NCBI GenBank assembly: GCA_916700875.1 | Contig: CAKAKS010000039.1 | Location: forward strand, 10,485,544 to 10,549,543 | Direction of reading: 5' to 3' | Length of the DNA: 64,000 bases | Source of the DNA: Sebastes aleutianus | Lineage: Eukaryota > Chordata > Actinopteri > Perciformes > Sebastidae | Shown here: positions 37,901-51,869 of the stretch, piece after piece | Numbering within the stretch: the first letter of the stretch is position 1 | How the letters are laid out: every line of letters starts with the position of its first letter | The notes under the pieces: generated by a model | Told to the model about the DNA's origin: nothing | The model's input: the letters and a program-made list of their open reading frames with translations, nothing else | Database searches by the model: none | Position numbers and translations under genes: made by a program

Positions 37901-40900
37901 TGCACGGCGGCGTGGTCAGAGAGCCGTTGTAGATGAAGTATTTCTCTGTGGAGTTCGGCAGGAGGCCTCGCGGGGCGAAGGGTAAAGCCTCGGCGCTCTT
38001 TCCTGGACGGCAGACGAGACAGCTTAAATAAACACAACAGAAGAAGAGGCAAGAGAGGGGGCAGAAGAAGAAGAAGAAGAAACCAACGTACCATATCTGC
38101 TCACGCTGTTGATGCTGTCTATGATGGCAACGTAGTTCACGTTGTCTTCAATGCTCGTCTGTGAAGAGAAAACCAACATGATGATCTCATATTCAGTCTC
38201 ACTTTTTATCGATGAATGGAAACTGTTCATAATTAAACAGCTTGCAGAGTTCAACACAGACCAGGGGCCAGTTGGCCATTATGCAAAATGACCCATATCA
38301 GAATGTATATTATATAATAATACTGGATTATTATTATTATTGATGCATTAATATGTTCATCACTTTAATGTTCAATTTTTTGTTCAACTGTATTTATACC
38401 TTACTTTTAGCTTACCATTTGAACAGTTCAGCCATCTGCTCGCTTGCTAACTCGTTTTTATGCACTCTCAATTGCACCAACTTGAAATGTTACAGCTGAC
38501 TCAATATGTGGAAATTGTTTCTGATTAGTTGAGCTACTATACAATCTTTCCACCTACTCCACTTCAACTATACAAGTACCCCTGGTTACGACAATCACTG
38601 AGTAAGATCAAGCTGCAGTTATTGTGGTTGTAGTAAAACGCTGTGTGGTCATGTGGATTCCTTGATGTTGTCTCTAATGGCTCAATAACAGGCTGGAAGT
38701 AAAGATTCGTGGGAACAGTTAACAGACTTTGATGACAGGTCCAAAACACCAGAGTGGGCGTTAATCACCTAAACCAGTCTGACAGCTAGAACGCTATCTT
38801 CAGTCTACACACAGAACTATCATTAAGAGGTAACGTTTAAAGACTGTAATATCTGGATGGCCGCAGGGAGTGTTCAGTGGAATAATGCTGCAACTTTTTT
38901 AGAGTTTGCATTATAGACTGTATATAAAAGGGGACGTAGTCACCGTGACATCACCCATTGGTTTGTGGACTACGGTTTTGAAGCCTCGAGTTCAGCATTT
39001 TGGCTGTTGCCATCTTGGTTTGGAACCAGAGGTGACACAAGACGGTGGAGCTAGGTACAACCGAACGATGAGTAAGACATTTTGAGGCAAAAAAATGTTA
39101 CAAGTAACTTTCATGAACTGAAAACCAGTGAGCTACCTCCGGAGTCTGAAAGGTGAAGCCAATGCTGAAGTGCCTTAAACTGTCATTCTTTCTAATAGCC
39201 AGCAGGGGGCGACTCCTCTGGTTGCTAAAAGAAGTCTGATTGTATAGAAGTCTATGAGAAAATGAGCCTACTTCTCACTTGATTTATTACCTCAGTAAAA
39301 ATTGTAAACATGAGTTTATGGTCTCAATCACTAGTTTCAAGTCTTCTTCAATACAGCATGATGTTCATTTAGTAAATTATGGTCCCATTTAGAGTCAAAT
39401 AGACCAGAAAGCAGGGTATGCTTTAGGGCGTGGCTACCTTGTGATTGACAGGTCGCTACCACAGCGTTGTCTGGTCTGGGAGTTGTCTGTGTTTTCGTCT
39501 TACAACTTTGACCCTTTCACAGTGTGTTTTAAGTTCATGGAAGTTAATATTAACATTTTGGTCGCCTGAATGTCTTATTCAGTGTTTGGTAGCTTCACTA
39601 TTGTGTCACTTCAGGTTGCAAAAAAACAAATGGCGACGGCCAAAATGCCCAACTTGGGGCTTCAAAACGGCAGTCAACAAACCAACGGGTGACGTCACGG
39701 TGACTACGTCCACTTCTTATATACAGTCTATGCTATGTCTTCACGGACAACTCCCAGACCGGACAACGCCGTGGTAGCGACCTGTCAATCACAAGGTAGC
39801 CCCGCCCTAAAGCATCCCCTGCTTTATGGTCTATTTGACTCTAAATAGGACCATAATTCACTAAATGAACATCTTGCTGTATTGAAGAAGACTTGAAACT
39901 AGTGATTGAGACCATAAGGTAAAGTTTACAATGTTTATTGAGGTAATAAATCAAGTGTTGTCATGTTGTTTTGCCTCCTCCCTGGTGTTTTGTAACTTAT
40001 ATATCCAAGTATGGACAACTGAGGCTCATCAAGTTGTTCTTTTATTAATCTAAGTAAAGAATGACCTGAAGTACAGGTCACATCAGGCCAGATTCAAACA
40101 GACTTTCAGGTTATATAACATTCACCTTCTCCAACAAAGCCACCAGACTCCCCTCAACAAGAATTTCGGAGAGTTAAAACAGTTTGAAAGCTGGTGGGAG
40201 GTTGGCAGAGCACAAAAACAAAATTTACTAGCTTTTTTGTGTTGTTTGGTAGTTACCCCACCCTGCTCTCCACCCAACCTGCAGCACACAACACACAGAG
40301 AGCCTGCAGCTTCACATCAGACGTTTTTCTGAGCTTCGTTCCAACATGGCCTCTGTCGGTTCGAACACGCCAACCCGGCCGGAGGCAACACGACTGCACA
40401 AAGGCACCGAACACGAAAACACAGGCAAGAGCTCGGCAATGATCCTCAGCCAAGATATGAATCAAACTGTTCACAACACGGTGCACTCACTGAGGTATTA
40501 CCACAGCACACTGGTGATACCACTGAAACACTTTGATTCATTCCCTCAGTCTGATTTCTCTCCGTCTTGAACTAAAACTCACCCATAAAGTCATTCTGTG
40601 TTTAAAAGCTGCCAACTGTGAGAATTTCAGATAAGCTGCTCAAATCATTTGTGAAATGAGCACTAACTCAAACTCCTATGTTGTGTACAAGAATAGTGCT
40701 TTTCAGACCATGCTGTCAAGCCCCTCGTCAGGATGTGGAACATCCAAACCGTTAGCCCGGAGCTGGCTGCTGTAAACCCACACAGAAGGGCTAACTCTGA
40801 CTTTTCAGGGCAAAATCAAAATGTTTGGAAAAAAGCTTAGAAGCATTTTACTCTCGGGTCAAATCTCAACAAATTGTACGCTATTCAGAGGAAATTAATC

Positions 40901-43900
40901 CTAGGCTTAATGTATTGTAAGCCCTGAGTGAAAGCAAAGAGTGTAGAAGCAAAGAGGCGAAACTCTGGTGATCTTTTTGACAACAGCCGCTAGATGGCAC
41001 TGAGTTAGCGCTGCCGCCATTTTGGACTGAAAATGCCAAAATGGCAATGCCAATGCCAATTCCCCTGCCTCTCAGTGGCTCTCAACATGGCGACGGCTGA
41101 GCCAGCGGCTCACAGCTAACGGTGCCAACAGCGCTAACAGTGCAAACAACAGCGAAACAGAGTATTTCTACACCGTGGTATTACTGGTATCTCCACCATA
41201 AATAACAATATATTTTACACTTTTATATTCTAATTCTATTCTAATTCAAATATTTGATTATCTGTTCAATGTGTGTTTAGCGTGACGGAGCTACAACTTT
41301 ACATTTCATTGTGCAACCTTGTGATGTAAAATGACAAATAAATTAACCTTGTAATAAACAGTTCGGTCAATAGTGACTCAAGTTTAGCTAAAAGTTATCT
41401 TAGCTGTTTAAAAGTTTAGTCATTCTTAATTAATGATTTAATTAAGCTGGCAAAACTGTTTTTAGGTAAGTTTAGTTTATAGGTCAAATAATAATTACAT
41501 TTATCTGTTTAAACAGTTTGGTTTTGTTTAGCTAATAAATCAAATTAGCAGCGAAACATTCTGGTTCACGCCTCAAGATTTTAGTGTTAGTTTCTTTACT
41601 TTCCACAACAAACTGTTTCCTCTGTTCAAATGTCCTGATTTGAATGGGTTATTTGCATTTTAATGCAGACTTTACTTTTTCAGTAGACAGACACCCAGCC
41701 TGTCTGTTTATCTCAGTGTTATCAGGGTACACGATCATCTGCCTTGTAAAGCATGCACACCTCAAACAGCACGGCGAGCGCTGTGATTCTGCCTCCGGCC
41801 TTGATGGTTTCATCTAAAGAGTCAAAGCGTTGCGTCTCATAACAGTAGATCTGCATCTGTGGGAGGAAACAGAAATATGTTAAGTCCAGTGAGGTGTCAT
41901 AAGAGCTACACGGTGCTTTGTTGCAGGTCTGTAAGAGCACCAGATCTTTTAGTAGGCTAACAGAGGGGGACAAAAGGAAAGAAAACACCAGTGTTTGGTG
42001 TGTTTTGTTGCCACTGTCCTTGTGAAAGTTAATGAAAATGGTAACAGTATGTATAAACACTGGCAAAAAAAATTAACCGTTATATTTTAGCTCCCCACTT
42101 TTATGCAACTGGCCATGAAACATGCAGGCCATTCTTGGGCTCAACATTTGTCCCGCCTCACCTCCAGTGGGTATTTGACTCCATCCAGACTGTGCTCGGA
42201 GCCCTCTGAGGAGGCATTGCAGCGCCCCCAGTGGAAGGTGATACGTCCCACCTTGACCTTTGCCCTGAGACCGCCTCCGCTGACGTAGAACTCTCCATCC
42301 ACATCAATCGCCACTGAAAACAGAAAAGACATGAAGAAATAAATGTTCACCCTTTTTTTTTCATTCATTATCTGTAACCGCTTATCCCACTCAGGGTCGC
42401 GAGGGAGCTGGAGCCGATCCCAGCTGACATTGGGCGAAGGCGGGGTACACCCTGGACAGGTATGACATGGTTAGTACCAATGGATTCATTAGTTTTTCTA
42501 GTTTCATATGACGCCAGTATCTTCTTACGCGTTATTATTGCGTTAACTTTGACAGCCCGAGTTAAATCATCATGTGTGAAATCTGTCTACTGCTTTTAAA
42601 GCTTTGAAGACAACACAGCTTGACCTCTCGCTGAAATAATGGATTATAAATGTACAGAAGATCAAAAAGATGAGACAATACTCCACTAACACCTTTATTT
42701 TATTAGACCATCAAACAATGATTCAATCAACAAGGGGATCTTCTTCAGGTCGGTCTTTGTTTGACCTGACAAAAGGTTCCCTCGAGGGGTCGAAACGCTC
42801 TTTGATGGTCTAATAAAGGTGGAGCATTACTCAGTCCTTTCATCTTCTGTACTATAATGTACATCTCAATCCACCACCTTAAAAACAGAAAGAGCATGTG
42901 ACTATTGTTTTGCACAGATAATACATATTTTTCATGTGAATGCACTGAGGAAGAAACATCGATCTGCTGAATACTCGCGTTTGCTTTTGTTTTTTTATTA
43001 TTTCCACCACTTTGATCCGCCTCATTCATGTCCTCTTTGTTGTCTGTGTGTTATATTGTGTTTTCTTTTAGCCACGTCTAAAATCTAATTTCCCTTCGAG
43101 GGAGGGCAAATATTGACTCAACTTGTCGCTGATTCATTCCTGTTGAAAAGTGCCCCGTATCAAAAGGCATGAACCGACACATACGCTCCATCCATCACCT
43201 CTTTTTCTAAAATCTTCCATTTGTGGCTCCCCTCACAGCCCTGCAGCTTTCAAAGAGAAGGTTCAGCCTGCGCCTTGAACCTACACTGGGCCCATTTGTT
43301 GGCTGATAAAAACAGGTTTAAGTACTGTCGGCCTGAATCGTGCTCAGATTGTCCACCAAACATCTCCATTAATAAAAGCCTTTGGTGCAGCTGGCGGCCG
43401 AACAACAACCGCAACAGAGTGCTTCTTATTTCGCTGAGAGTCCCGTTGCTAAGAAGCACTGGACTCGTCTGTTTGGAGCTTTTCGAAAGGCGAGGCGGGA
43501 TCCCTCTTGTCTACAATTTCACTTAACAATTACCTTGAATGCACACTGTAGGTTATTGTGTGTCACACCACTTAGAGGGAGAGGAAATATATAAAAGGCT
43601 CTCAATCCTGTCAAATGAGAAACTGGTAACTGTATCCTTTACAATAGGACACCACTGTATGAGGAAAGGCCCCTTCGCTCAGTATCTATCTGGGAGAAAC
43701 TGTCATTAGAAAAACAGAAGGTCGACACTTAAGGAGGGGAGGGAAGGAGGGAGGAAGGAAATGAGGAAACATTTTTTAAGCTGACCTAGTCACTTAACAA
43801 AAACAGCTTTAGGAAGGGCTGGAGATATTTAAATTAATTTAATAATTCTAGGCTTCATGGCAATAGAGTGACATATTTTTGTAGGCCAACCAGGAAGTTA

Positions 43901-46900
43901 GCATCGCCCTGGTTCCCTCCACTAAAAGCCAATGGGATTGTTCAATTGGGTTTTGGATTAAAATTGCGAATAATCATGATTAAATATTTTTATCGATTGA
44001 CAGCCCTGATATATACAGTATAATATAAAAATACTGCTGTTTTAAAGATAGTCCACAGACCCTTTAGCTCTTGAAAACAGCGACCACAGTCGTGTCTTCA
44101 CACCAGCAGGTGATGGTTCTTACCCGTCTTGCCATCGTTATGGATGGTCGTCCTGTCGGTCGTCAGGCTCTCCCAACCGTCAAACCTCAGCTTCTGGTAC
44201 TGCAGCTTCACCTGAGCCAGGTTCTCCTCGATGTTGATGGGAGACTGCTTGGCGTTGCTGCAGGATGGAAACTTCTTGGCCCAGTTGTTCTGATTTAAAG
44301 TTCCTGGAGGGCAGACAGAATCACAAGGACACGTTAATGTATCATCCAGGTGCATCACTTAGCTTCAGAAAAAACACCTGTGGAGTCAGAAAATCAAACC
44401 TAGAAGACAAAAGTTCAACATATAGATGTTTTGAAGCAGTCGACTCTCAAACTCTCACATGTTGGATTTTCCTAAAAGCACTTGAACGAACAAGAACGAG
44501 TTTCGACAACAGCTTTCTGCTCACAGCTGCATCACCATATGATGACAAAACTGTAGTCAAACAAGCAAAAACATCAGTAAGGTCCTTTAATTTCTTGCAT
44601 ACTAACCGCCAAAATAGTTCACTGACACACATCACTGAGTTTCTTAACTCTCTGTGACCCTTGACCTTTTTTTTAGGTCTCCAAATTCTCACAACCCCCA
44701 ACAATCACAGAGCTGTCATGGTGTCAGTGTGTCAAGTTGGTTAAGGTGTAATTATATATTCTATTTTCTAGAACAGGGGTTCTCAAACGTTTTGGGGCCA
44801 TGGACCCCTTAAAGGGAAGAACATTCTCCAAGGACCCTCATAATTATAACACAGATGAAGCATAATGCTTACTACCATTATTACTCTTAGATGCCATTGA
44901 AACTATTTGTTTTCTAAAACATTTCAACCTAAATACTTCAGACCTGTTGTAGATAGTGATAGTGATTAACAGAAACACATTTCAATCCAAATCATGTTAA
45001 TAATAATCTGATATTCAGGGTGCTTTGTTATCAGATGTTGCTTTAGCTCGGCCGGATTCATGGCTTCGTTCGCTGAAGACACATGACAGATTTTGGTCTC
45101 CCGTCGCTGACGCTCGATATAACTATTTGAGCTTAGCGTCACTTGACGATGTGGACTGACTCAAATAGTTCTCCATGCTCGCCGGCTAGCTAGCTGGCTA
45201 ATAAGCTAAGCTTAGCAGCAGCAGGAACGGTTTGTTGCTCCCTGAGTGAATTGAGTGATTCATGACAGATTGATTCCCACTGTGAGAATCGCTGGTCTAG
45301 AACATGGAGGAAACCCCAAATCTATGAAATATGGACATTTTGTATCATCAGATCCTCCAAAAGCAAAAGAAAGCTAATTAATTCATCTCATTATTCAGTG
45401 TTAAACCGAGTCCAAAATGCAGTGGAAACAGAACTCACTGTACTCCTCCTGCTTCATTCTGAGGTTCATGTCAACCAGCAACAGTGAACACAACAGTCTT
45501 TGGTCCACTCTATATACAGATACAGATATAGAGTAAACACTGTTTAAATCTGTTTAAATCACAGCATCATGGATGCACATGTGTTACTGATGTTGACGAA
45601 CACATCTGGACGGGTGTTTTCCAGCGTAACAGGCTGGAGGATGATCAGTCAGTCACGAACACTCGGCGGTGCATGCATCGTCTCTGGCACACGGTCCTCA
45701 TCACTCTGTACTGTGTTTTACTGAACATCCAACTGGTCAATGCTCTCAGACCCACGGTAGACTGATTTGAGTGAATCAAACTGAAACTGAAACTGCAGGT
45801 GTTGATGATATTCTCCCTTCATTAGTTGGACAAACTGATGAAGTGCAGACTTCTCTCTCTATCTAATGATGCAATGACTGCTCACAGGTGTGCAGCTCTT
45901 GGAGAGCTAGCTATGAGCTAACAAGCTAATGAGCTAATAACCGCCAGCTGTTCTGCTGCACTCTGGCTTTAATATCAGCTCACATGTTTCTTTCTTACGG
46001 CTCTCACGAGGTCAAAGTCCAACATTTTTCAAAGTTCAAGCAGACGTTTTCTCAAACACAGCCGGCAGCCTTCTGCTAACAGAAGAAAGAGTTCAGCATC
46101 AGGTTTCCTCTCTGCTCTCAAACACAAAGAGCACGCTGACATGACGGAAGACATAAATACAGTATGGAAAGTGTTACAGCCAGCAATACAAATTATCCCT
46201 CACAGACGACTTCATTCATTCATGTGTTTGTCAGCTGCACCTCAAACTGAACCAAACTGATTTAATCCAGCAGCTCATATTTCACGTCGAACTAATATAC
46301 AACCTCCAGCTTTTAGTTTCACATTTATTGCTGAATAAATCTGAGCAGCATGTGAGGTTCAGCTCATATATCCTGCTGCAGTGACTGCAGCGTGTTGCAT
46401 GTAGATTTGTTCACATCTGCTCAGAGTTACTGTCTTCACTCAGTGGACGACAACGTCTCGGAGACTGACGTGTAGAAGAAGCTGTTTTGATTGGGAGTTT
46501 ATCAATGTTCCCCTGCTCAATATCCTCTTAATATCACACTTTAAGGAGACTTTTCAAATGGTTTTATGTTCTCAGCAATGTTTTTTCCCTTAGTCAAATG
46601 TTCAATGTATGTTTCCCTGGGTCAATATGTTGAAATCACCCACAGTTTACAGCCCACTGATGTTTTAAGGTCCGATCACACGGAGACGTGTAACTACAGG
46701 CTTGGCCGCTTGCCCCCTTGGCAAAAGGCGTCGGGCAAAACATCTGATGCACCTGTGGAGCGTGCAACGAACTGGCAACCATTTGTTGTGAAGTGAATGC
46801 AATGGAACGGGGGAGGGAGAGTGTGACATCTAATGGCTGAATATTATCAATTGTACCTTTAACCATAGTGTTGTCAGATCATAACACAGATTTATGTTCC

Positions 46901-49900
46901 AACAGTGATTTATATCAGTTTTGGAAGGGTATCGATGGTGGCGTCGAATCAGAAAACACAACCGAGACATTCAAATCAAAGTGCCGTTTCTCAAAAAGAA
47001 AAGATAAACTGTCATTGGAATCCATCATTCAGCCTCCACGTGATCCGCTGCTGAAGGTCTGACAGGTAAAAAGCACCAAAACACAACACACAACTTAACA
47101 TGCAACCTGAGAGAAGGTGCAGCTCCGGTATCGTCAGCATGATTATTATCATTTGCTAATTAAAACCTGTTCCCAGCCAGATGTCAACAAGTACAAACAT
47201 ATTTTCCACTGCATTACAATAAAGGTAAGGATGTCTAAATTATGGGTTGTGACTACAGTCGTTGAATCTTGGCATAGATAACTTTATTCAACACCAATAA
47301 TCATCTTCAAACTGCCTACAACTGCTTTAATGCCTGATTATTATATATTATTCTGTCCTGTTTGTGACTGTTCACGCTTTATTCTCTTCTCACTGTAACT
47401 GTAAACCCTTTGTTGCTGTAAAAAAGCTTCTCTCAGACAACTTAACCTGAATAGTTCTGATTTTTAAGAGCATTTAAGAGCTTTTTAATTCAGATTCGTT
47501 CAACAGAAAATAAGCCAGATGTTCAGCGTGATGAACTGTCTCAGTAATCTTGCAGATGTTTCACCCTTTCTGTGCTAATTAAGTGTTGTAGTGTTGTTTC
47601 AACCAGCTGGTGTGGTGTCTGTTAGCAGGTATATCAGCGGTCACGTGACTCTCTGTCCTCACTCTGATTGGCTGTTTAGAGCTTCTTCCACCAGAGGACA
47701 AAGAGCCCGAACCAGGTCAGACAGGCTTCTGGGTCAGGACGGATATTAGCATGTCAATGGAGAGCAAACACACTCAGACAGGCTGTAAACATACCCGACC
47801 TTAAACCACAGGGCGGGTAGCTTCATTTCAAAATGTGAAACCTTGACTAACTAACGTAGCAGTAAAGTTTAACCCTCTGAGACAGATAGCAGGTCAACAG
47901 TAGAAGTGGTGTACATCATCTGAAAGCTGGGAACCTGAAGATTAATTTGAGATGCAGCTCAGCACTGTGTCAAGTTGTTCTAGTCAAAAATGAGATATCA
48001 ACATAAATGAATGAATTAAAATAAATTGTAAAAGTGTGTAATAGAAATATATGATGGTCATCCCCATGCTCTAGTGTGTTTCATAAGTTGTTGCAGCAAT
48101 TTTTGGGCCCATTTTCATTCACAGATCTTGAGGTCAGAGGTCAAGGGACCCCTTTGAAAATGGCCATGCCAGTTTTTCCTCCTGAGCATGACCGTGGTTG
48201 GTACCAATGGATTCCTTAGTTTTTTTATCTTGACTCTAGCTTTAAAACTGAATCTGCTACAGCCTCTGAAAGACAGTAAAGTCGGTCAGGACTCAGGGGC
48301 TTAAAGAAAAGAAAACAAGACAATAAAACAAGTAAAGGTTGTTGGATGAAAAGACATTTCCACTCAACTCAGTAGTGAGTCAAGGCATTTCTCAAATATT
48401 CCATTAACTATGAACAAGTTATAAAAGCCTTAAGGTTGATCCACACCACCTGGGTTTTCTGAAGCTTTTCTGAAGTGTTTCTGGAGCGGTTTGTTGTAGT
48501 GAAACTAAAATAACTACATGGTTGGTTGGTCAGGGGACCTCCATCATCATGGTTATAGTAATGACCACATGGTTAAGGTTAGGGAACGATCGGAAAACCA
48601 AATTGACAGAAACAGGAAACGACAGTGTTGGAAAGTAAAGCCACTTTCCCACTGGATAGAAAAACCCACCAAAACACCCACTAACATCTGGCTTTTGTCT
48701 TTAGTGTGAAAGGTTACAATCAGCATTCATTTCTAGGACAAATGACTCTGCAGTACTCACAGGTATTTATCGGCTCCAGCTTCGATCGGCAGTGATGGAA
48801 ACACGACACCCGGGTGGACACGCTAATTATTGTTTTACCCCTTTTCCAATTATTATAATTTCTTAACGAATAAAACATATAAATAATCTGCTCTCCTCAA
48901 AGCCAACAGACTCCAGTCAGACAACAGTGACTTTATCTCGCTGGTCATTGAAAGACACTTCATTCAAACTCGACAGAAAGAAAATAAAACCCCTCAAAAT
49001 CGTCTTTTTTAGTCTTTCCACTGTTCCAACAATCACCAACCCTTGTTTGGTTAAAATAAACCCTTAATTCACCGAGCTGAATGTGAAAACAAACCGCCGT
49101 TATATGCTCTCCTCAAAGCCACCAGACTCCATTGAGAGAAACAGTAATTTTACCTCGCTGATCACTCTAAAACGAACCTCATTCAAGCTCAACAGAAAGA
49201 AGTAACAAGTAACCACGATAACATTATCACTATTAATTCACCTTTTATCTATCTCCGTAACGTTGATGTTAATTACTAAGGTTTAGAGATGTTGGTAAGT
49301 GTATTCTTGAACTTTGCACATCATCTCACCCTTCAGACAGAAAGCAAATAAGTGTGTTTCACAAAATACTGAACTATTCTTTTAAGGTGTAAAAATAAAA
49401 ACAAAAACAAGGACTAATAAAAGTCCAGGCGGCAGAATCACTAAATAAAAACTACACCTGTTTTCTTTGTGTATACTTCTCAGGGATATTTATAACAGAG
49501 TCAATGTGGATAGAAAGGGTGGATACTTCAGAGGCACTTAGACATCACTTCTGGGATTATTTGGGGTATTAAAGTATTGTAGATGAAAACCACCCAACAC
49601 TGTAAAACACTATAAAGCTTAAAAGGCATTAAAAGTGACTTCTAAGGGTCTAAAGGATGATTTCTCTCAAAGTTTAATTTACTTTCTACTTTATTGTATT
49701 TATTTAAAAGGATCATAAATGTATTTTTGCTGCTTGAACCTTAAATATTTACCTTTACTTTCCCTTGAAGCAGCCATAAAGTTAGAATTAGTTTCCACAT
49801 TATGTCACTCTAACACAAACAGTATACATTATCCTCTATCCTGTTGCTGCAGCTCCTCATTTGAGCTATATGATGTTTACACTGAGTGAAATATCAAAAC

Positions 49901-51818
49901 CCAAGACTGTTCTTTTATGGCTGCTGTATTCAATTTAATGGAAATATTGTAGATATCCTTTTATACACAATTCCCCAAAATTCAGCCTGACATGTTTGTT
50001 ATCTTTGGAAACGTTGGGATCTCCACGATTGGACGAATATATCGGGGAACATTGAGGGTTGTTAGGGCAATTTTTTGGGTTGATGTTTGTCATTTTATTT
50101 TGCTAATTTAATGGTCTGCCTCCAAAGAATGAGAGCCGTTCATCCGTAGCTCATCATGCAGAGAGAGAGACAGCGGAGTAAAACAACGTTTAGAGCTGGC
50201 ATATTCTCAGATCCAGCTCTGTGAATTAAAGGTTTATTTTGACCAAACCACAGTTGGTGATTGTTGGAAAGAATACAAAGACAGTTTTGGTGGGTTTTAT
50301 TTTCTTTCTGACGAGTTTGAATGTAGTTTGTTTTACGATGCTCCGCCGCTAGAACAGCGATAACCGTCAGTTGTTAGGTTGACTGTGGCCGATTGGAAAA
50401 TTGTAATATATCGCCCAACTCTAAACAGCGGTCTCCTGGGTGAAAGTCCTGTTTGTTTAACCCGTCTAAACTCAAAGCGGACTTTCTCATTCTGTATACT
50501 ACGTCAGTTGCTCTGACCACCTAATAATGAGGTGGATGGGTTTACTTTACTTAGTTGAAAGCCCGGTGCATCTCATACAGACGCTAAAGGGCGCCTCAGT
50601 GCATCAGTATCAGACGCCACGGGCACTGACCAAGCAGCGCTATTTGACGAGATGGGAGTGAGAACGGGTTGCACTAACATGAAAAAGAACAAAAAGCGAA
50701 AAGATAAACCTCAAGTGCTTCAACACCCAGAGAGGGGACATGACTGCAAACACAACTTACCACATCCTCATTTTATCTGTTACACATTCAACTACCAGAC
50801 TTAAAGCCAAATCCAAAAATGTATTCCTTGAGGACCATTGATTTTTACCCATGGTAGAAGCATGGCTGCATGGATGACAATGTCAGTCTGTCACTCGATC
50901 GGTCCTCCACTTTGGACCAAGACTGGAATATCTCAACAACTTTTGATTGAATGATTGATTATTTCATTGCCATGCAAGTTTGTACAGATATTCATGTTCC
51001 CAATAGGATGAATCCCACTGACTTTGGTGATGCCACTGACTTGCTAGTGTCCCCATGAGGTTCATATTTATATTTCTTTCTTTTTTGTGTGTGCAATTTC
51101 TCAAAAACTACTGGATGGATTTCCATGATATTTTGTACATGTATTCATAGTGCCCAGAAGATGAAACCTTGTGATTTTGGTGATTTTGATCCCCTGACAT
51201 TTTCTCTTGCGAAATGTTGTTTGACATTTTATGGATCTGACTGAAATATCTGTTGGATGAATTTCCATTAAATGTGGTTCAGACATCCACGTCCCCCTCA
51301 AGATGAATTGTCAAACTGTTGTTGACCCATTCATTTTTCATTTAGCGCCATCATCAGGTCAACGAAACTAATAACATTCCCATCATCCTCAGCTGTACTT
51401 TGATAATTAGCAAATGTATGGCTTATTTAACAAAAGCAGGGAGCGTAGAGTAGCTACAACAAGGAGTACATAAACATCCTCTCCTCCAGAAATTCCATTT
51501 GAAATCACTTCAATCACCATCTTTTCTGTTAAACGGTTAAATGTGCAGTGTTTAACCAACATGAATGCAGATTAAAGAACACAACATTAAAAGATACGCA
51601 GCTGGGAACTCATGAACTATTTACGCTGGGATTGGCTGTCAGAATCATATCAGCACAACATGTCCCTCTATACATTAATAATGTATATAATATGTAATGT
51701 TTGGAGCTAAATCTCTTACATAGAACCAAATGATGCTCAGAGAGGAAACTGACACACTGTTTTAACTCGTTCTTGTTCAAATGCCTCTTCTGATCCAGCA
51801 AGATCAAATAAATGCTTT

Positions 51819-51869
<51 letters not shown>

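Noticed and set aside
41722..42066. A 114-codon frame as a stand-alone gene
   Set aside because: It contains exon 5 plus read-through into both flanking introns; only 41761-41856 is coding.
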